Part shown: piece by piece, positions 52,219-61,746 of the stretch
Position numbering within the stretch: the first letter of the stretch is position 1
Layout of the letters: every line of letters starts with the position of its first letter
NCBI GenBank assembly: GCA_934432725.1
Contig: CAKRZE010000013.1
Span: forward strand, 1 to 64,000
Reading direction: 5' to 3'
Source: an uncultured Eubacteriales bacterium
GTDB lineage: Bacteria > Bacillota > Clostridia > Oscillospirales > CAG-272
Length of the DNA: 64,000 nt
Made by a program: the position numbers and the translations under genes
The notes under the pieces: model-generated
Told to the model about the DNA's origin: nothing
Database searches by the model: none
Seen by the model: the letters and a program-made list of their open reading frames with translations, nothing else

Positions 52219-52749
52219 TTACACCGTTTGATACACGGTTGACCGTGTTTTACGGCAAAATTCAAGAAACAGCTCATGGGAAATGGGATTTGGGGAGCTC
52301 ATGATACGGAGCGGAATTGCCTGTCCGTCTTTTGAATAGGGAGGCTGCTCATAGCTTTCATCGGACAGGTGAAATCCGCATGTCCGGTAAAAGGCAATGC
52401 GCCGTTCAGCGGTCCGGTTTTCGGGAGGCTCTACCTCCAGTATGATCGGAAGCCCTCCTGCAAGCGGCTTGAATTGAAGGAGCGTTTCTTTACCATAGCC
52501 GCAGCCGCGCAGCTCAGGCAAAATAGCAAGATGTTCGATAAACCAAAAGTCCGGAAACGTCCAGTACGTCAGAATTCCGGCTTTTTTTCCGTCTGCATAG
52601 ATTGCTTGCGGATGAAAGCTTTCACTCTCGGCAAGGATGCAGAGCATGTCCTTTCTGCTGCGGCGTTCCTCCGGAGGAAAAGCTGTTTCCAGGAGGGAAA
52701 ACAGGAAATCCGCTGTGCTGCTTTGAATGGGGCGGAAGGAAATATTCAT
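52219..52749 (-). CDS. GNAT-family acetyltransferase
   Basis: 176 residues. N-acetyltransferase fold with the acetyl-CoA loop LRGCGYGKETL (about residues 80-90) after the conserved strand FIEHLAILPE, and the late FYRTCGF motif (about 125). The acceptor cannot be predicted. Start at ATG 52749; a TTG just before it would add one residue. No clear ribosome site is visible. Monocistronic, ended by the hairpin at 52130-52171. Confidence 0.85.
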   Translation of the reverse strand: MNISFRPIQSSTADFLFSLLETAFPPEERRSRKDMLCILAESESFHPQAIYADGKKAGILTYWTFPDFWFIEHLAILPELRGCGYGKETLLQFKPLAGGLPIILEVEPPENRTAERRIAFYRTCGFHLSDESYEQPPYSKDGQAIPLRIMSSPNPISHELFLEFCRKTRSTVYQTV

Positions 52750-53190
52750 CAATTACAAACCGGTGCTTTTGCGGCAGCAAAAGCACATCCTTTCTTGGGA
52801 GGTTCGGCGCGGCGCTTTTTCAAAGGGCTGCTGTCGTTTCAAGAGAAGCCCTGCGCAAATCCCTTCTTCGCCTGCTGACTTTTTCGGGTTCCCGGAGAAA
52901 AATGTTTCGGCACATGGAAGCGGAGCGGATGCATGCGGTTTTCGGTGGAGGAACGGGAAACAGATACAGACAGGCGCGTGGCGGCAGGGTAAACCAAGTT
53001 TTTCGGAAAGTCCGGCAGGCAGGGAGCCGGCCTGTTCGAAAAACATCAATCCCCCGAACGTGAAGCTGTTTCAGGTTCGGGGGCAGTGAAGGGAAGCGGC
53101 GCGCTTTTTGACAGTCGGTGTTTTTGCCCGGAATGGAGCGGGGCAAACCTGAAAACAGTTTACGGGAGCGCAGGAGTTGTGCCGGAAGAA
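52750..53190. other. Intergenic region with two hairpins
   Basis: A hairpin GGTGCTTTTG/CAAAAGCAC (52757-52781) lies just upstream of the GNAT gene, and CCCCCGAAC/GTTCGGGGG with flanking pairing lies at 53050-53084. Neither has a clear T run. No gene is recognisable. Confidence 0.45.
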
Positions 53191-54084
53191 TTATTTTTTG
53201 ATCAGCGTGAGCAGATAATGTCCCGTATTGTTTTGTGAAATACTGACCATTTTATAATCTTTGGTCGGTAAGAGAATGATTTCCGTTTGTTCCGGACAGG
53301 TTACAAGCAGGTAAGAGCCGAAGGAGTAGAATCCTCCGTCAGAGAACAGGTCTGTGTATTCCTCCAGCGTCAGCTTACTGCGGTGCATGATTTCCGCATG
53401 GGGCTGACCCACATAGCGGATGTGCCACGGTTCATAGGGAATGCCGGTCAGGCTGCTTTTTCCCTCGGGATACCGAATGATAAATCCATATTTCCAGGCA
53501 TTCTGGCTGACATAGGTTCCCGCCTCCGATTTGAGAAAGGCTCGTCCGGCAAAGCCTCTGACATAAACATCCAGTGCCAGCCCGGTCTGATGCTCGCTGG
53601 CACCAACCTGTGCGGCAGTGTCTCCTTCCTTTTGGAGAATTGCCGCCTGCTCCTCTGCCGTGCGGTAGGAGCTTGAAATATAGAGCTTTTGCCCGCAGTC
53701 CTTCAATACGGCATCGGACAGATTGCCGAATGCCTCGGTTGCACTGCGGTTCATCATGACTCCGCTTGAGCGGTATTCGGCAAGCTCTGCGGAAAATGAA
53801 TCGGAAATCGGATGGTCCCGGTTGATCAGCATGCCGGATTGCGTGCCGTATTCCTCAAGAAGCTCCGAAACCGCGCAGAAGGATAGCCTGGACGGATCAA
53901 AGGAGGCTTCTTTTTTCAGAATATTGGTTTCCGGTTTCCGCAGCTTTTCAGAAAGCCTGTATCGGAAATCCGGCCTTCCGGCGACAATGATCAGTGTGGA
54001 GAAGGTCAGAAAGGAGAGCAGCAGAAGCAGGAGCGCTCCGAAGCTGACGGCTATTTTCTTGATTTTTTTCATGACATGTTTCAC
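53191..54084 (-). CDS. D-alanyl-D-alanine carboxypeptidase (VanY-type, M15B)
   Basis: 297 residues with an N-terminal membrane anchor (about 10-35) and an external zinc peptidase domain. The M15B motifs are clear: SSYRTAEEQ, SEHQTGLALDV (His and Asp zinc ligands) and EPWHIRYVG (catalytic Glu, zinc His). It trims terminal D-Ala from cell-wall precursors; VanY types with other family genes give vancomycin tolerance, but no van genes are nearby. GTG 54084 (AGGAAGGA close upstream) or ATG 54072 may be the start. It lies 175 bp downstream of the ABC transporter on the same strand and may be co-transcribed. Confidence 0.9.
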   Translation of the reverse strand: MKHVMKKIKKIAVSFGALLLLLLSFLTFSTLIIVAGRPDFRYRLSEKLRKPETNILKKEASFDPSRLSFCAVSELLEEYGTQSGMLINRDHPISDSFSAELAEYRSSGVMMNRSATEAFGNLSDAVLKDCGQKLYISSSYRTAEEQAAILQKEGDTAAQVGASEHQTGLALDVYVRGFAGRAFLKSEAGTYVSQNAWKYGFIIRYPEGKSSLTGIPYEPWHIRYVGQPHAEIMHRSKLTLEEYTDLFSDGGFYSFGSYLLVTCPEQTEIILLPTKDYKMVSISQNNTGHYLLTLIKK

Positions 54085-54259
54085 ATTCCTTCCTGCATGG
54101 CAGGATCAGCGCAGCTATGGCAGCTTTCGCAGTGTCTGTTTCAAAAGACGAAAAAGCCTGGCAGAATGTTCCGCACCGTGGGCTGCCATTTCGGAAATGC
54201 TCCGGATTTCGGACCGGAAGACGGAAAAATGGACAGGCGGCGCGGATAGTTACAGCGGA

Positions 54260-57031
54260 TTATCTGTTGCGAATTGCGTCAATCGGGCGCTTGGCAGCGA
54301 TTTTTCTGACCGGGAGGAAGCTTGCGATTGCCGCAACCGCTATGCTGACCGCAAGAAGCAGTGCAAGCTGGCGGATGCCAAAATTCAGGATTGTGATGAG
54401 AAGTCCTGTTTCGGAGCGGATAACAGCGTTGATGCAAAGCGTAATGGCAAGCGTGCCGATCGATGAGAGAACGAAGTTGATCATGGCAATGATGAAGCTT
54501 TCGGAGAAGAAGATCCGGAACACGTCATTGCTTCTGGAGCCGATGGCGCGGAGAATACCGATCTCCTGCTTTTTATAGGAGATGCTGGTTGCGATGAAGT
54601 TAGCCATCAGAATCGAGGCGAACACCGCAAAGAAGAGACCGATATACAGGAACACCTTTGCGACCGAGGTCAGTACGTTCTGCACGGTATCAAGCTCATA
54701 GGTGACGGAGTTCTGAAGTGCATATCTGACATCGCCATCATTGTTGTAGGCGTATTTGACAAGCGCTCCGATCTCCGCCCGGTTCTTCGGCATAGCGCCC
54801 ACAGCGTGTGTATAGATGCCGGAGGCATCCAGTCCGAAGGTGCTGAATGTATCGTTGTCTACAATGACCAGACTGTTGCAATCCGGATAATCCTCGGACG
54901 AAATGATTCCGGCAATGCGAATCTCATCATCCCCATAGGAAAGTCCGGCGGTGTATACGCTGAAGTTGAGGTTTTTCAGGGTATCTGTAATTTTGCTGTC
55001 CAATGCATCTCCGTCCGGTGATGTTTCGGAAAAATCCATATCCCATATGAGCATGGTCACGAGGTCCGAGGAGATCAGGATCTCATTTTTCTCAAGGGAG
55101 GTTTTTCCGGGATTCAGCCACTTGATCTCTTTGCCGGAAAGGTTCTGAAGGGTTCCGACATTCATAGGCTGAAAACCGCCGGTCTCGCAGGTATAGTACA
55201 GGTAAAAATCATTGTCGCTTGTGACAAAACCGGGGCGATTCCGGATCAGCCCGCTTACATGCCCCTCTCCGACGAACGCGATGGCATCCATGCCATAGCG
55301 AACGGCGTTCTGAAGCTCGGTGAACAGTGCATAGCGAATCAGGGAATCGGAGGTGGCTTCGTTTTCAACCGCAACGGTCAGAGGAAGGAAGCGATCTATG
55401 TCAAAGCCGGTATCGATCACGCCGGTGACGGTATAATCCGTGCCGGAAAGCCGGATCGTTTTGCCGATGAGGTCGTTATATGTTTTGATATTCGTATAGG
55501 CGGGGTTCAAATCGATGCTGTCATTGTCCGGAGCGGGGCACCAGGACGCTTTTTCAAACGTGGCATAAATATACTTGCTGACAGCGATTTCATTTGAGCT
55601 TCCATCGGGCAGTCTGCCGGCAAGGAGTGTGTAGCCGAACTGTTCAACATCGGAAGCGGTCAGCTCGGATAAGCCGGTAAACGATGACATAAAAATGTTA
55701 TAATTTGTTTCGGTCAGCTTAGCGTCCCGGTTGATCTGGCTGCCGAAGCCAAGCCCGTCTGAGGAGGACGGAATATAAACGCCCTTGACATGAATGCCGG
55801 TGTCCTTTTCAATGGCGGCAAGCTCCTGATCGGTCAGCCTTCCGCCGTTTCTCCAGAAGTAGCTCTCCTCTGAATCATTCATCCGGATCTTGACCTTTTT
55901 CTGCAGGGAGACATAGTTGATTTCAGAATCGATGAGCGATTGCGTGCAGGCGCGGATATGATTGTAGGAGCCGAAGGTATCGGTCAGACCGAACAGCGTA
56001 AAGGCAATGCAGGAAAGCAGGATGGTGAAAACCAGCTTGATCTTTTTATGCTTCAGACCGTCGGCGCCGATGCGGAAGGCTGATTTCAGGGGCAGCTTGG
56101 ATCGGATCAGGCGGAATGGCGTGCTGCTGCGGTCGCTGATTGCGGCAGTGTCGGTCGGAGCAAAGCGGCTCCTTACGTTTTGTCCCGCATTGACGGTAAG
56201 GGTGAGCGGCTGATTTGCTCCGAGACTGTCAATATACGAATTGATTCTGACGCGGTCCTCCTCGGTCAGATGATAGGCGGCGGGAATCTCTACTGTGTTT
56301 TCCCGGAAGGTCAGGGAATCGCGCTCTGTCTGCTCTTCGGCGGGGATGCTTTCTGCCGCTGCGGCGGTCACATCGCGGATGACTCTTCCGTCAGAGAGCT
56401 CAATGATGCGGTCGGCATACTTTTCCGCAAACTCACGGTCATGTGAGACTACGATGACCAGCTTGTTTTCGGAGAGCTTTTTCAGTGTGTTCAGCACCTG
56501 CTTTCCGGTTGCGGAGTCCAGAGCGCCCGTCGGCTCGTCTGCCATGATGATTTCCGGGTTTTTGACCAGCGCACGTGCAATGGCAACCCGCTGCTTCTGA
56601 CCGCCGGACAGCTCATTCGGTTTTCTGTTTCCGTAGCCTGCCAGATCAACCTCGGAAAGGATTCTGTTGATCTGCTCATCGGTTGCCTTTTTTCCCTGAA
56701 GCTCAATGGCAAGCGCGACGTTGGCACCGACACTGAATTCCTCCAGAATGTTATATTCCTGAAAAATAAATCCGACATACGTATTGCGGTAGGAATCAAA
56801 ATGCTGCTGTCTGAATTTCGCGGAGGAAACGCCTTTGATAATAATTTCTCCGCTGTCATAACGGTCAAGACCGCCGAGCACGTTCAGAAGTGTGGATTTT
56901 CCGCTTCCGGACTTTCCGAGCAGGAAAACCATGCCGTGATCCGGAAAGCGAAGGCTGACCTGATCCAGCGCTTTGACCGGAACGCCCTTTTTGGGCTTAT
57001 AGGTTTTGCATAATTTTTTTGTTTCCAGCAT
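54260..57031 (-). CDS. Fused ABC transporter (ATPase plus MacB/FtsX-type permease)
   Basis: 923 residues. ATPase domain (about 1-225) with Walker A GKSGSGKST, signature LSGGQKQR and Walker B IIMADEPTGALDS. A linker leads to a membrane segment (about 325-345), a large external domain (350-780), and three membrane segments in an FtsX fold (about 790-910). It belongs to the MacB-like, mechanotransmission class, which in Firmicutes often exports or resists antimicrobial peptides. GGAGG precedes ATG 57031. A perfect promoter and a palindrome just upstream imply dedicated regulation. Confidence 0.9.
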   Translation of the reverse strand: MLETKKLCKTYKPKKGVPVKALDQVSLRFPDHGMVFLLGKSGSGKSTLLNVLGGLDRYDSGEIIIKGVSSAKFRQQHFDSYRNTYVGFIFQEYNILEEFSVGANVALAIELQGKKATDEQINRILSEVDLAGYGNRKPNELSGGQKQRVAIARALVKNPEIIMADEPTGALDSATGKQVLNTLKKLSENKLVIVVSHDREFAEKYADRIIELSDGRVIRDVTAAAAESIPAEEQTERDSLTFRENTVEIPAAYHLTEEDRVRINSYIDSLGANQPLTLTVNAGQNVRSRFAPTDTAAISDRSSTPFRLIRSKLPLKSAFRIGADGLKHKKIKLVFTILLSCIAFTLFGLTDTFGSYNHIRACTQSLIDSEINYVSLQKKVKIRMNDSEESYFWRNGGRLTDQELAAIEKDTGIHVKGVYIPSSSDGLGFGSQINRDAKLTETNYNIFMSSFTGLSELTASDVEQFGYTLLAGRLPDGSSNEIAVSKYIYATFEKASWCPAPDNDSIDLNPAYTNIKTYNDLIGKTIRLSGTDYTVTGVIDTGFDIDRFLPLTVAVENEATSDSLIRYALFTELQNAVRYGMDAIAFVGEGHVSGLIRNRPGFVTSDNDFYLYYTCETGGFQPMNVGTLQNLSGKEIKWLNPGKTSLEKNEILISSDLVTMLIWDMDFSETSPDGDALDSKITDTLKNLNFSVYTAGLSYGDDEIRIAGIISSEDYPDCNSLVIVDNDTFSTFGLDASGIYTHAVGAMPKNRAEIGALVKYAYNNDGDVRYALQNSVTYELDTVQNVLTSVAKVFLYIGLFFAVFASILMANFIATSISYKKQEIGILRAIGSRSNDVFRIFFSESFIIAMINFVLSSIGTLAITLCINAVIRSETGLLITILNFGIRQLALLLAVSIAVAAIASFLPVRKIAAKRPIDAIRNR

Positions 57032-57047
57032 GACATTGCCTCCAATG

Positions 57048-57100
57048 TGTACTATTCATATTAGTACAGTTATTATATCATGGGATATCAGGTTTGTCAA
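57048..57100 (-). promoter_or_regulatory. Promoter and operator of the ABC transporter
   Basis: On the minus strand: exact TTGACA (57095-57100), 17-nt spacer, exact TATAAT (57072-57077). Directly after the -10 lies TGTACTA-n7-TAGTACA (57048-57068), a perfect 7-bp inverted repeat in a good position for a repressor. No regulator gene is adjacent. Confidence 0.75.
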
Positions 57101-57321
57101 GCATATTTTAGAAGGAAGAGAGAAAAGAATACATTTGTTTTGCCGTGCGGGGCTGAGGAGACCGCGCGGGAACGGGAAGGGAGGGTTGGCAGGCGGGGCG
57201 GACAGGGGGCGTTCATTCTGCATAAACCGGTGCGAAGCCGTAAGGTCCGGCTTTCGGCTGCCGTTTATATGCTGCTTCGGAAGCGGCGCTTGCCCTCTTG
57301 CGTTAAAACGGGCACAGAAAA

Positions 57322-57355
57322 CGAAATCCGCACGATCATGACCGTGCGGATTTCG
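57322..57355 (-). terminator. Terminator of pnp
   Basis: Perfect 13-bp stem CGAAATCCGCACG/CGTGCGGATTTCG with an 8-nt loop; on the minus strand it is followed by TTTTCT. Confidence 0.8.
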
Positions 57356-57391
57356 GATGAGTGACGTTCGGGATTCTTACCGGTCGGTCAT

Positions 57392-59557
57392 TCAGATATT
57401 TTTGTTGCGGTTGAAGGGTCTGCGCGGACGCACGATGGTTTCGCCCTCCGGAGCCATGCCCTCGGGGCGGGGCAGTGCATCTTTTCTGGAGAGATTCATT
57501 CTGCCTTTTTCATCGATTCCGAGGTATTTGACCATCATGGTGTCGCCGACCTGACAGATGTCTTCCACCTTTTCCACGCGCTTGAAGTCCAGCTTGGAAA
57601 TATGGACCATGCCTTCCTTGCCGGGAGCAAATTCCACAAAAGCGCCGATCGGAATGATTCTTGTGACCTTTCCGGTGTAGATCGCGCCGACCTCCGGCTC
57701 AAATACGATATTGTTGATCATCTGCTGAGCCAGAAGACCGCTTTCCGGATTGACGGCGGCAATAAAGATGGAGCCGTCCTCTTCGATATCGATCTTTGCA
57801 CCGGTTTCGGCGGTAATCTTCTGAATGACCTTTCCGCCTGCACCGATGACCTCACGGATCTTGTCCGGATTGATCTTCATGGAGATCATCTTGGGTGCGT
57901 ACTTGGAAACCTCTGCGCGCGGTGCAGGAATTGCCTTCAGAAGCACTTCGTCAATGATATAATCACGACCCTTATGGGTTGTTTCAAGAGCCGCCTTGAT
58001 GATTTCAGGCGTCAGACCGTCAATTTTCAGGTCCATCTGGATGGAGGTGATGCCCTTGTGCGTTCCGGCAACCTTAAAGTCCATGTCGCCGTAGAAATCC
58101 TCCAGACCCTGAATGTCGATCATTGTGGTCCAGCTTCCGTCCTCTTCGGTGATCAGACCGCAGGAAATTCCCGCAACGGGAGCCTTGATCGGAACGCCGG
58201 CAGCCATCAGGGCAAGCGTGGAGCCGCAGACAGAGCCCTGGGACGTGGAGCCGTTGGAGGAAACAACCTCGGAAACGCAGCGGATGGCATACGGGAATTC
58301 CTCCACAGAAGGAAGCACCGGGACAAGAGAGCGCTCTGCCAGTGCACCGTGACCGATCTCGCGTCTGCCGGGAGAGCGCGTTGCCTTTGCCTCGCCGGTA
58401 GAGTAGCCGGGCATGTTGTAGTGATGCATATAGCGCTTGGTGTCCTCTTCATCGATACCGTCCAGCATCTGTGCATCGCCGATCGGACCGAGTGTGCAGA
58501 TGGTCAGGACCTGTGTCTGACCGCGGGTGAAGAGACCGGAGCCGTGCGTGCGGGGGAGAAGGTCAACCTCCGCTGCCAGCGGACGGATCTGATCCATGCG
58601 TCTGCCGTCCACGCGCTTTTTGTCGTTGATCAGCCAGCGGCGGACAATCTTCTTCTGGATTTTATAGACAAGCTCCTCCATCTGCTGATTAATATCCGGA
58701 TATTCTTCCGAGAATTTTTCGACAATGGCATCGCGGATCGGCTGCATGCGGGCATCGCGTACATTCTTGTCATCCGTATCCAAAGCGAACATGACGTCCT
58801 TTTCGCAGAATGCGAAAACCTTGTCAAACATATCGTGATCCAGCTCGCCGGAGGGGTATGTGAACTTCGGCTTGCCGATTTCGGCAACGATTTCGTTGAT
58901 AAAGACAAGAAGCTTTTTGATTTCCTCATGTGCCAGCATGATAGCGCCGAACATGTCGTCATCGGAAACCTCTTTTGCACCGGCTTCAATCATAACGACC
59001 TTTTCGGCAGTTGCCGCAACGGTCAGCTCCAGAACGCTCTTTTCACGCTCTGCGGAGGTCGGATTGATGACGTACTTGCCGTCCACCATACCGATAAATG
59101 CGCCGCCGATCGGACCGTTCCACGGAATATCTGAGGATGCGAGCGCAATAGACGCGCCGATCATCGCCGTGATTTCGGGAGAGCAGTCGTTGTCAACGGA
59201 AAGCACCAGAAGGTTCAGCACAACGTCATTGCGCAGATCCTTCGGGAAAAGCGGGCGGATCGGGCGGTCAATGACCCGGGAGGTCAAAACTGCCTTTTCG
59301 GAGGGCTTTCCTTCTCTCTTGAAATAGCCGCCGGGGATCTTGCCGACTGCGTACTGACGCTCTTCAAAGTCCACGGAAAGCGGCAGGAAATCGATCCCGT
59401 CTCTGGGCTTTTTCGATGCGGTTGCCGTAGCAAGAATGACGGTATCGCCATAGCGGATCAGGCAGGAACCGTTTGCCAGTCCGGCGACCTTTCCTGTCTC
59501 AACGACCAGCGGTCTGCCGGCAAATTCATATTTGAATACCTTATAATTTTCGAACAT
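57392..59557 (-). CDS. pnp: Polyribonucleotide nucleotidyltransferase (PNPase)
   Basis: 721 residues, typical length. Phosphorolytic 3'-5' exoribonuclease of RNA decay. Two RNase PH-like domains (the first opening VVETGKVAGLANGS, the second with LLPRTHGSGLFTRGQTQ and the GDMDFKVAGT motif), then KH (IREVIGAGGKVIQKI, about 560) and S1 (GAIYTGKVTRIIPIGAFVEF, about 625). ATG 59557 follows GAGGAGG; the frame extension to 59596 is rejected. Second gene after rpsO, the standard bacterial order. Confidence 0.97.
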   Translation of the reverse strand: MFENYKVFKYEFAGRPLVVETGKVAGLANGSCLIRYGDTVILATATASKKPRDGIDFLPLSVDFEERQYAVGKIPGGYFKREGKPSEKAVLTSRVIDRPIRPLFPKDLRNDVVLNLLVLSVDNDCSPEITAMIGASIALASSDIPWNGPIGGAFIGMVDGKYVINPTSAEREKSVLELTVAATAEKVVMIEAGAKEVSDDDMFGAIMLAHEEIKKLLVFINEIVAEIGKPKFTYPSGELDHDMFDKVFAFCEKDVMFALDTDDKNVRDARMQPIRDAIVEKFSEEYPDINQQMEELVYKIQKKIVRRWLINDKKRVDGRRMDQIRPLAAEVDLLPRTHGSGLFTRGQTQVLTICTLGPIGDAQMLDGIDEEDTKRYMHHYNMPGYSTGEAKATRSPGRREIGHGALAERSLVPVLPSVEEFPYAIRCVSEVVSSNGSTSQGSVCGSTLALMAAGVPIKAPVAGISCGLITEEDGSWTTMIDIQGLEDFYGDMDFKVAGTHKGITSIQMDLKIDGLTPEIIKAALETTHKGRDYIIDEVLLKAIPAPRAEVSKYAPKMISMKINPDKIREVIGAGGKVIQKITAETGAKIDIEEDGSIFIAAVNPESGLLAQQMINNIVFEPEVGAIYTGKVTRIIPIGAFVEFAPGKEGMVHISKLDFKRVEKVEDICQVGDTMMVKYLGIDEKGRMNLSRKDALPRPEGMAPEGETIVRPRRPFNRNKNI

Positions 59558-59678
59558 TCTCTCTTTTTCTCCTCCTCTTCTTCTCAACACAAACACAAAG
59601 TCACAAAAAGCCGAAAAGTATACCTAAACACAGGAATGAGGAACCGCCAAACAAGTACGATTCCTCATTAACAGGGAA

Positions 59679-59942
59679 TTATTTTCTCAGATTCAGCTTC
59701 TCAATGATGGCGCGGTAACGGGCAATATCCTTTTTCTGCAGATAAGCCAGAAGGTTTCTTCTGTGGCCGACCATTTTCAGAAGGCCTCTGCCGCTGTGGT
59801 GGTCATGGGGATTCTGCTTGATGTGTGCGGTCAGGTTGTTGATTCTCGCGGTGAGAATGGCAATCTGAACCTCGGGGGAACCCGTATCGCCTTCATGAGT
59901 GGAATTTGCGGCAATGATTTCCTGCTTTTCTTCCTTTAACAT
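59679..59942 (-). CDS. rpsO: 30S ribosomal protein S15
   Basis: 87 residues, close to the usual 88-89. Conserved core [17 protein letters not shown] and [21 protein letters not shown]. It binds 16S rRNA and helps assemble the central domain of the 30S subunit. Start at ATG 59942, with GAGGTG 6 nt upstream; the frame opens 9 bp earlier at a GTG. It precedes pnp by about 120 bp. S15 often represses its own mRNA; the 110-nt leader could hold such a site but I cannot define it. Confidence 0.97.
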   Translation of the reverse strand: MLKEEKQEIIAANSTHEGDTGSPEVQIAILTARINNLTAHIKQNPHDHHSGRGLLKMVGHRRNLLAYLQKKDIARYRAIIEKLNLRK

Positions 59943-60048
59943 ATGTTTCACCTCATAATTGAATTATTTGCCGGACATCTCAGTCTGGGGCGGGTGAAAA
60001 CAGCGGTTGCTCTTTCTCCCCAAACCGGGCTGACGGCATAACGATGAT

Positions 60049-60077
60049 ATTATAGCACGCGGATCTGTAAATGTAAA
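60049..60077 (-). promoter_or_regulatory. Promoter of rpsO-pnp
   Basis: On the minus strand: TTTACA (60072-60077), 17-nt spacer, exact TATAAT (60049-60054). The rest of 59943-60246 holds the leader and, above it, no gene. Confidence 0.75.
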
Positions 60078-60246
60078 TATATTTTCATATATTTACGGAA
60101 AATTCATATTTGCCCTGTTTTTCCATCTGTGCAGAGGCTTCGTTTTTGCTTTCGGAAGCCGGAGCGCACTTTACGGGAGCCGGACGGTCGGACCCGGAAG
60201 GACCGGGATGCGCAGACTGCCGCGGGCGCCCTGACTTTTTGGATGC

Positions 60247-61743
60247 TCAGTTCAAGCCGGGGAAGTTGATCGGATTCCAGTATTTCAGGTTGGCTTCCGC
60301 CATTCTGTAATAGTCCGCGTATGCTCCCCCCGTGCCGAGCGCCGCTTCGTATGCTTCAACGGATGCGCGCCTGACGGAGTCATAGGCATCGCAGAACATA
60401 TATCCGAAGTCATAGAACAGACCGCTTGTGAAGGCAAGCTCAAGCATGCCGATGCTGTCGCTGTCCCGCACACAGTCGCGCAGTGCGTGCTTCAGATACG
60501 CATCCGCGATATGACCGTAGGAGGCTGCCTGATAAGCCTGTAAAATCAGACCTGTATTCTCCGCGCTTGACATGGTGGGAATGGCTGCAAAGACTGTCTG
60601 ATTTGAAGAAACAGCGGGATATGAGGTCTGTTTTTCGCTGTTTTTCGGGATCGGGAGAATGCCCCAGTTTAAGCTTTCGTCAGCAAGCGTTTCAATTTTG
60701 TCTGCCTGTGCAATGCAGAAAACGGTTGTGTTATCCTTCAGCGGGGCAATTGGGTCCTCAGCTGACGAGGAGCCTGCAAAAACCGCACGCGCCGTTTCGA
60801 TCAGGGCTTCCAGACCGGTAAGATCATCGGAGGCTGTCGGGTAGGAGCGGAAGGAGGTCTTCAGCAGGTGCTCGCCGGACGAGGCGAGCAGCAGAAGATT
60901 CCGGTCGGCATTTGCGTCAAGCACCAGACGGAGCGCTTGAGATGCGTTTTCATCGGGACTGTCTGCGGTATCCTTTGCGACCGTGAAAAACGTCTCCCAC
61001 GTCCATGTGCCTGCATAGGCTTTTTTGTAAAGCGCAGCCGCATCGATTCCGTCCGCATCCTTGTTGAAAAACATGCAGTAGACCGATTCCGGGGATAGAT
61101 TGCCTGCTCCGGCAGCGCCGTATGTGCAGTTGCCGGCAGACGCCTGATCGACAGCATCCTGATAGAAATAGGGGGCACTGAGGTCGATAAAGGGCAGGCT
61201 GTTCAGGTTGAAGAGCTTGGAGGTGTTGGCGTATTTGCCCAATGCGGTCTGCGGCAGCTCCATCAGATCCGCATAATAATCCCCGGAATAAACCGATTTC
61301 AGGAAATTCTGAAAGATCGTTTCTTCATCCGATGTCACAGCGAGGATGGAGATGCCGTATTTTTCCCGGATCAGCTTGTTGCGGCGCAAAAGCGCGACAT
61401 CGACAAAGGAAGCCTCCTCTTCGTTTTCCACGCTCGGATTGAGGTGGTCAGCGTCCGTGCAGGCGATGATGAACGGAATATCGCCGAGCGAACGGTCGGG
61501 AAGCGCCTGTACGTATGCCTGCGCCTTTTCAAAGCTGCGTGAATCCGGGACCGGATTGACTCCGTCCGGATATTTCGGAACGGTTTCCGGCGTCTCTGTG
61601 GTTTCCGGCGTTTCGGTTCCGGCAGGAGAGGCGGTCGTTTCATCGCCGTGTCTGATGATGATCAGTCCGCATGATGACAGCAGGAGCAGGACGGATGTCA
61701 AAAGTGCTGTACACGCAAGGGTTCTTCTTTTCTGTTTTTTCAT
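60247..61743 (-). CDS. Extracellular solute-binding-like lipoprotein
   Basis: 498 residues. Signal peptide and lipobox LSSC (Cys25), a Thr/Pro/Glu-rich spacer to about residue 65, then a domain with the layout of family 1 ABC solute-binding proteins (…DIPFIIACTDADHLNP, TWTWETFFTVAKD, ending in a helical tail LKYWNPINFPGLN). No transporter permease is nearby, so the ligand is unknown. It starts 3 bp after the cysS stop and appears to depend on the same transcript, an odd pairing. Confidence 0.75.
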   Translation of the reverse strand: MKKQKRRTLACTALLTSVLLLLSSCGLIIIRHGDETTASPAGTETPETTETPETVPKYPDGVNPVPDSRSFEKAQAYVQALPDRSLGDIPFIIACTDADHLNPSVENEEEASFVDVALLRRNKLIREKYGISILAVTSDEETIFQNFLKSVYSGDYYADLMELPQTALGKYANTSKLFNLNSLPFIDLSAPYFYQDAVDQASAGNCTYGAAGAGNLSPESVYCMFFNKDADGIDAAALYKKAYAGTWTWETFFTVAKDTADSPDENASQALRLVLDANADRNLLLLASSGEHLLKTSFRSYPTASDDLTGLEALIETARAVFAGSSSAEDPIAPLKDNTTVFCIAQADKIETLADESLNWGILPIPKNSEKQTSYPAVSSNQTVFAAIPTMSSAENTGLILQAYQAASYGHIADAYLKHALRDCVRDSDSIGMLELAFTSGLFYDFGYMFCDAYDSVRRASVEAYEAALGTGGAYADYYRMAEANLKYWNPINFPGLN

Positions 61744-61746
61744 ATT

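Noticed and set aside
53191..54084. Part of a vancomycin resistance cluster
   Set aside because: VanY-type carboxypeptidases are common alone; no vanH, vanA/B, vanX or sensor-regulator genes are nearby.
57602..59134. 510-codon plus-strand frame opposite pnp
   Set aside because: Antisense shadow of a conserved gene; no start signal.
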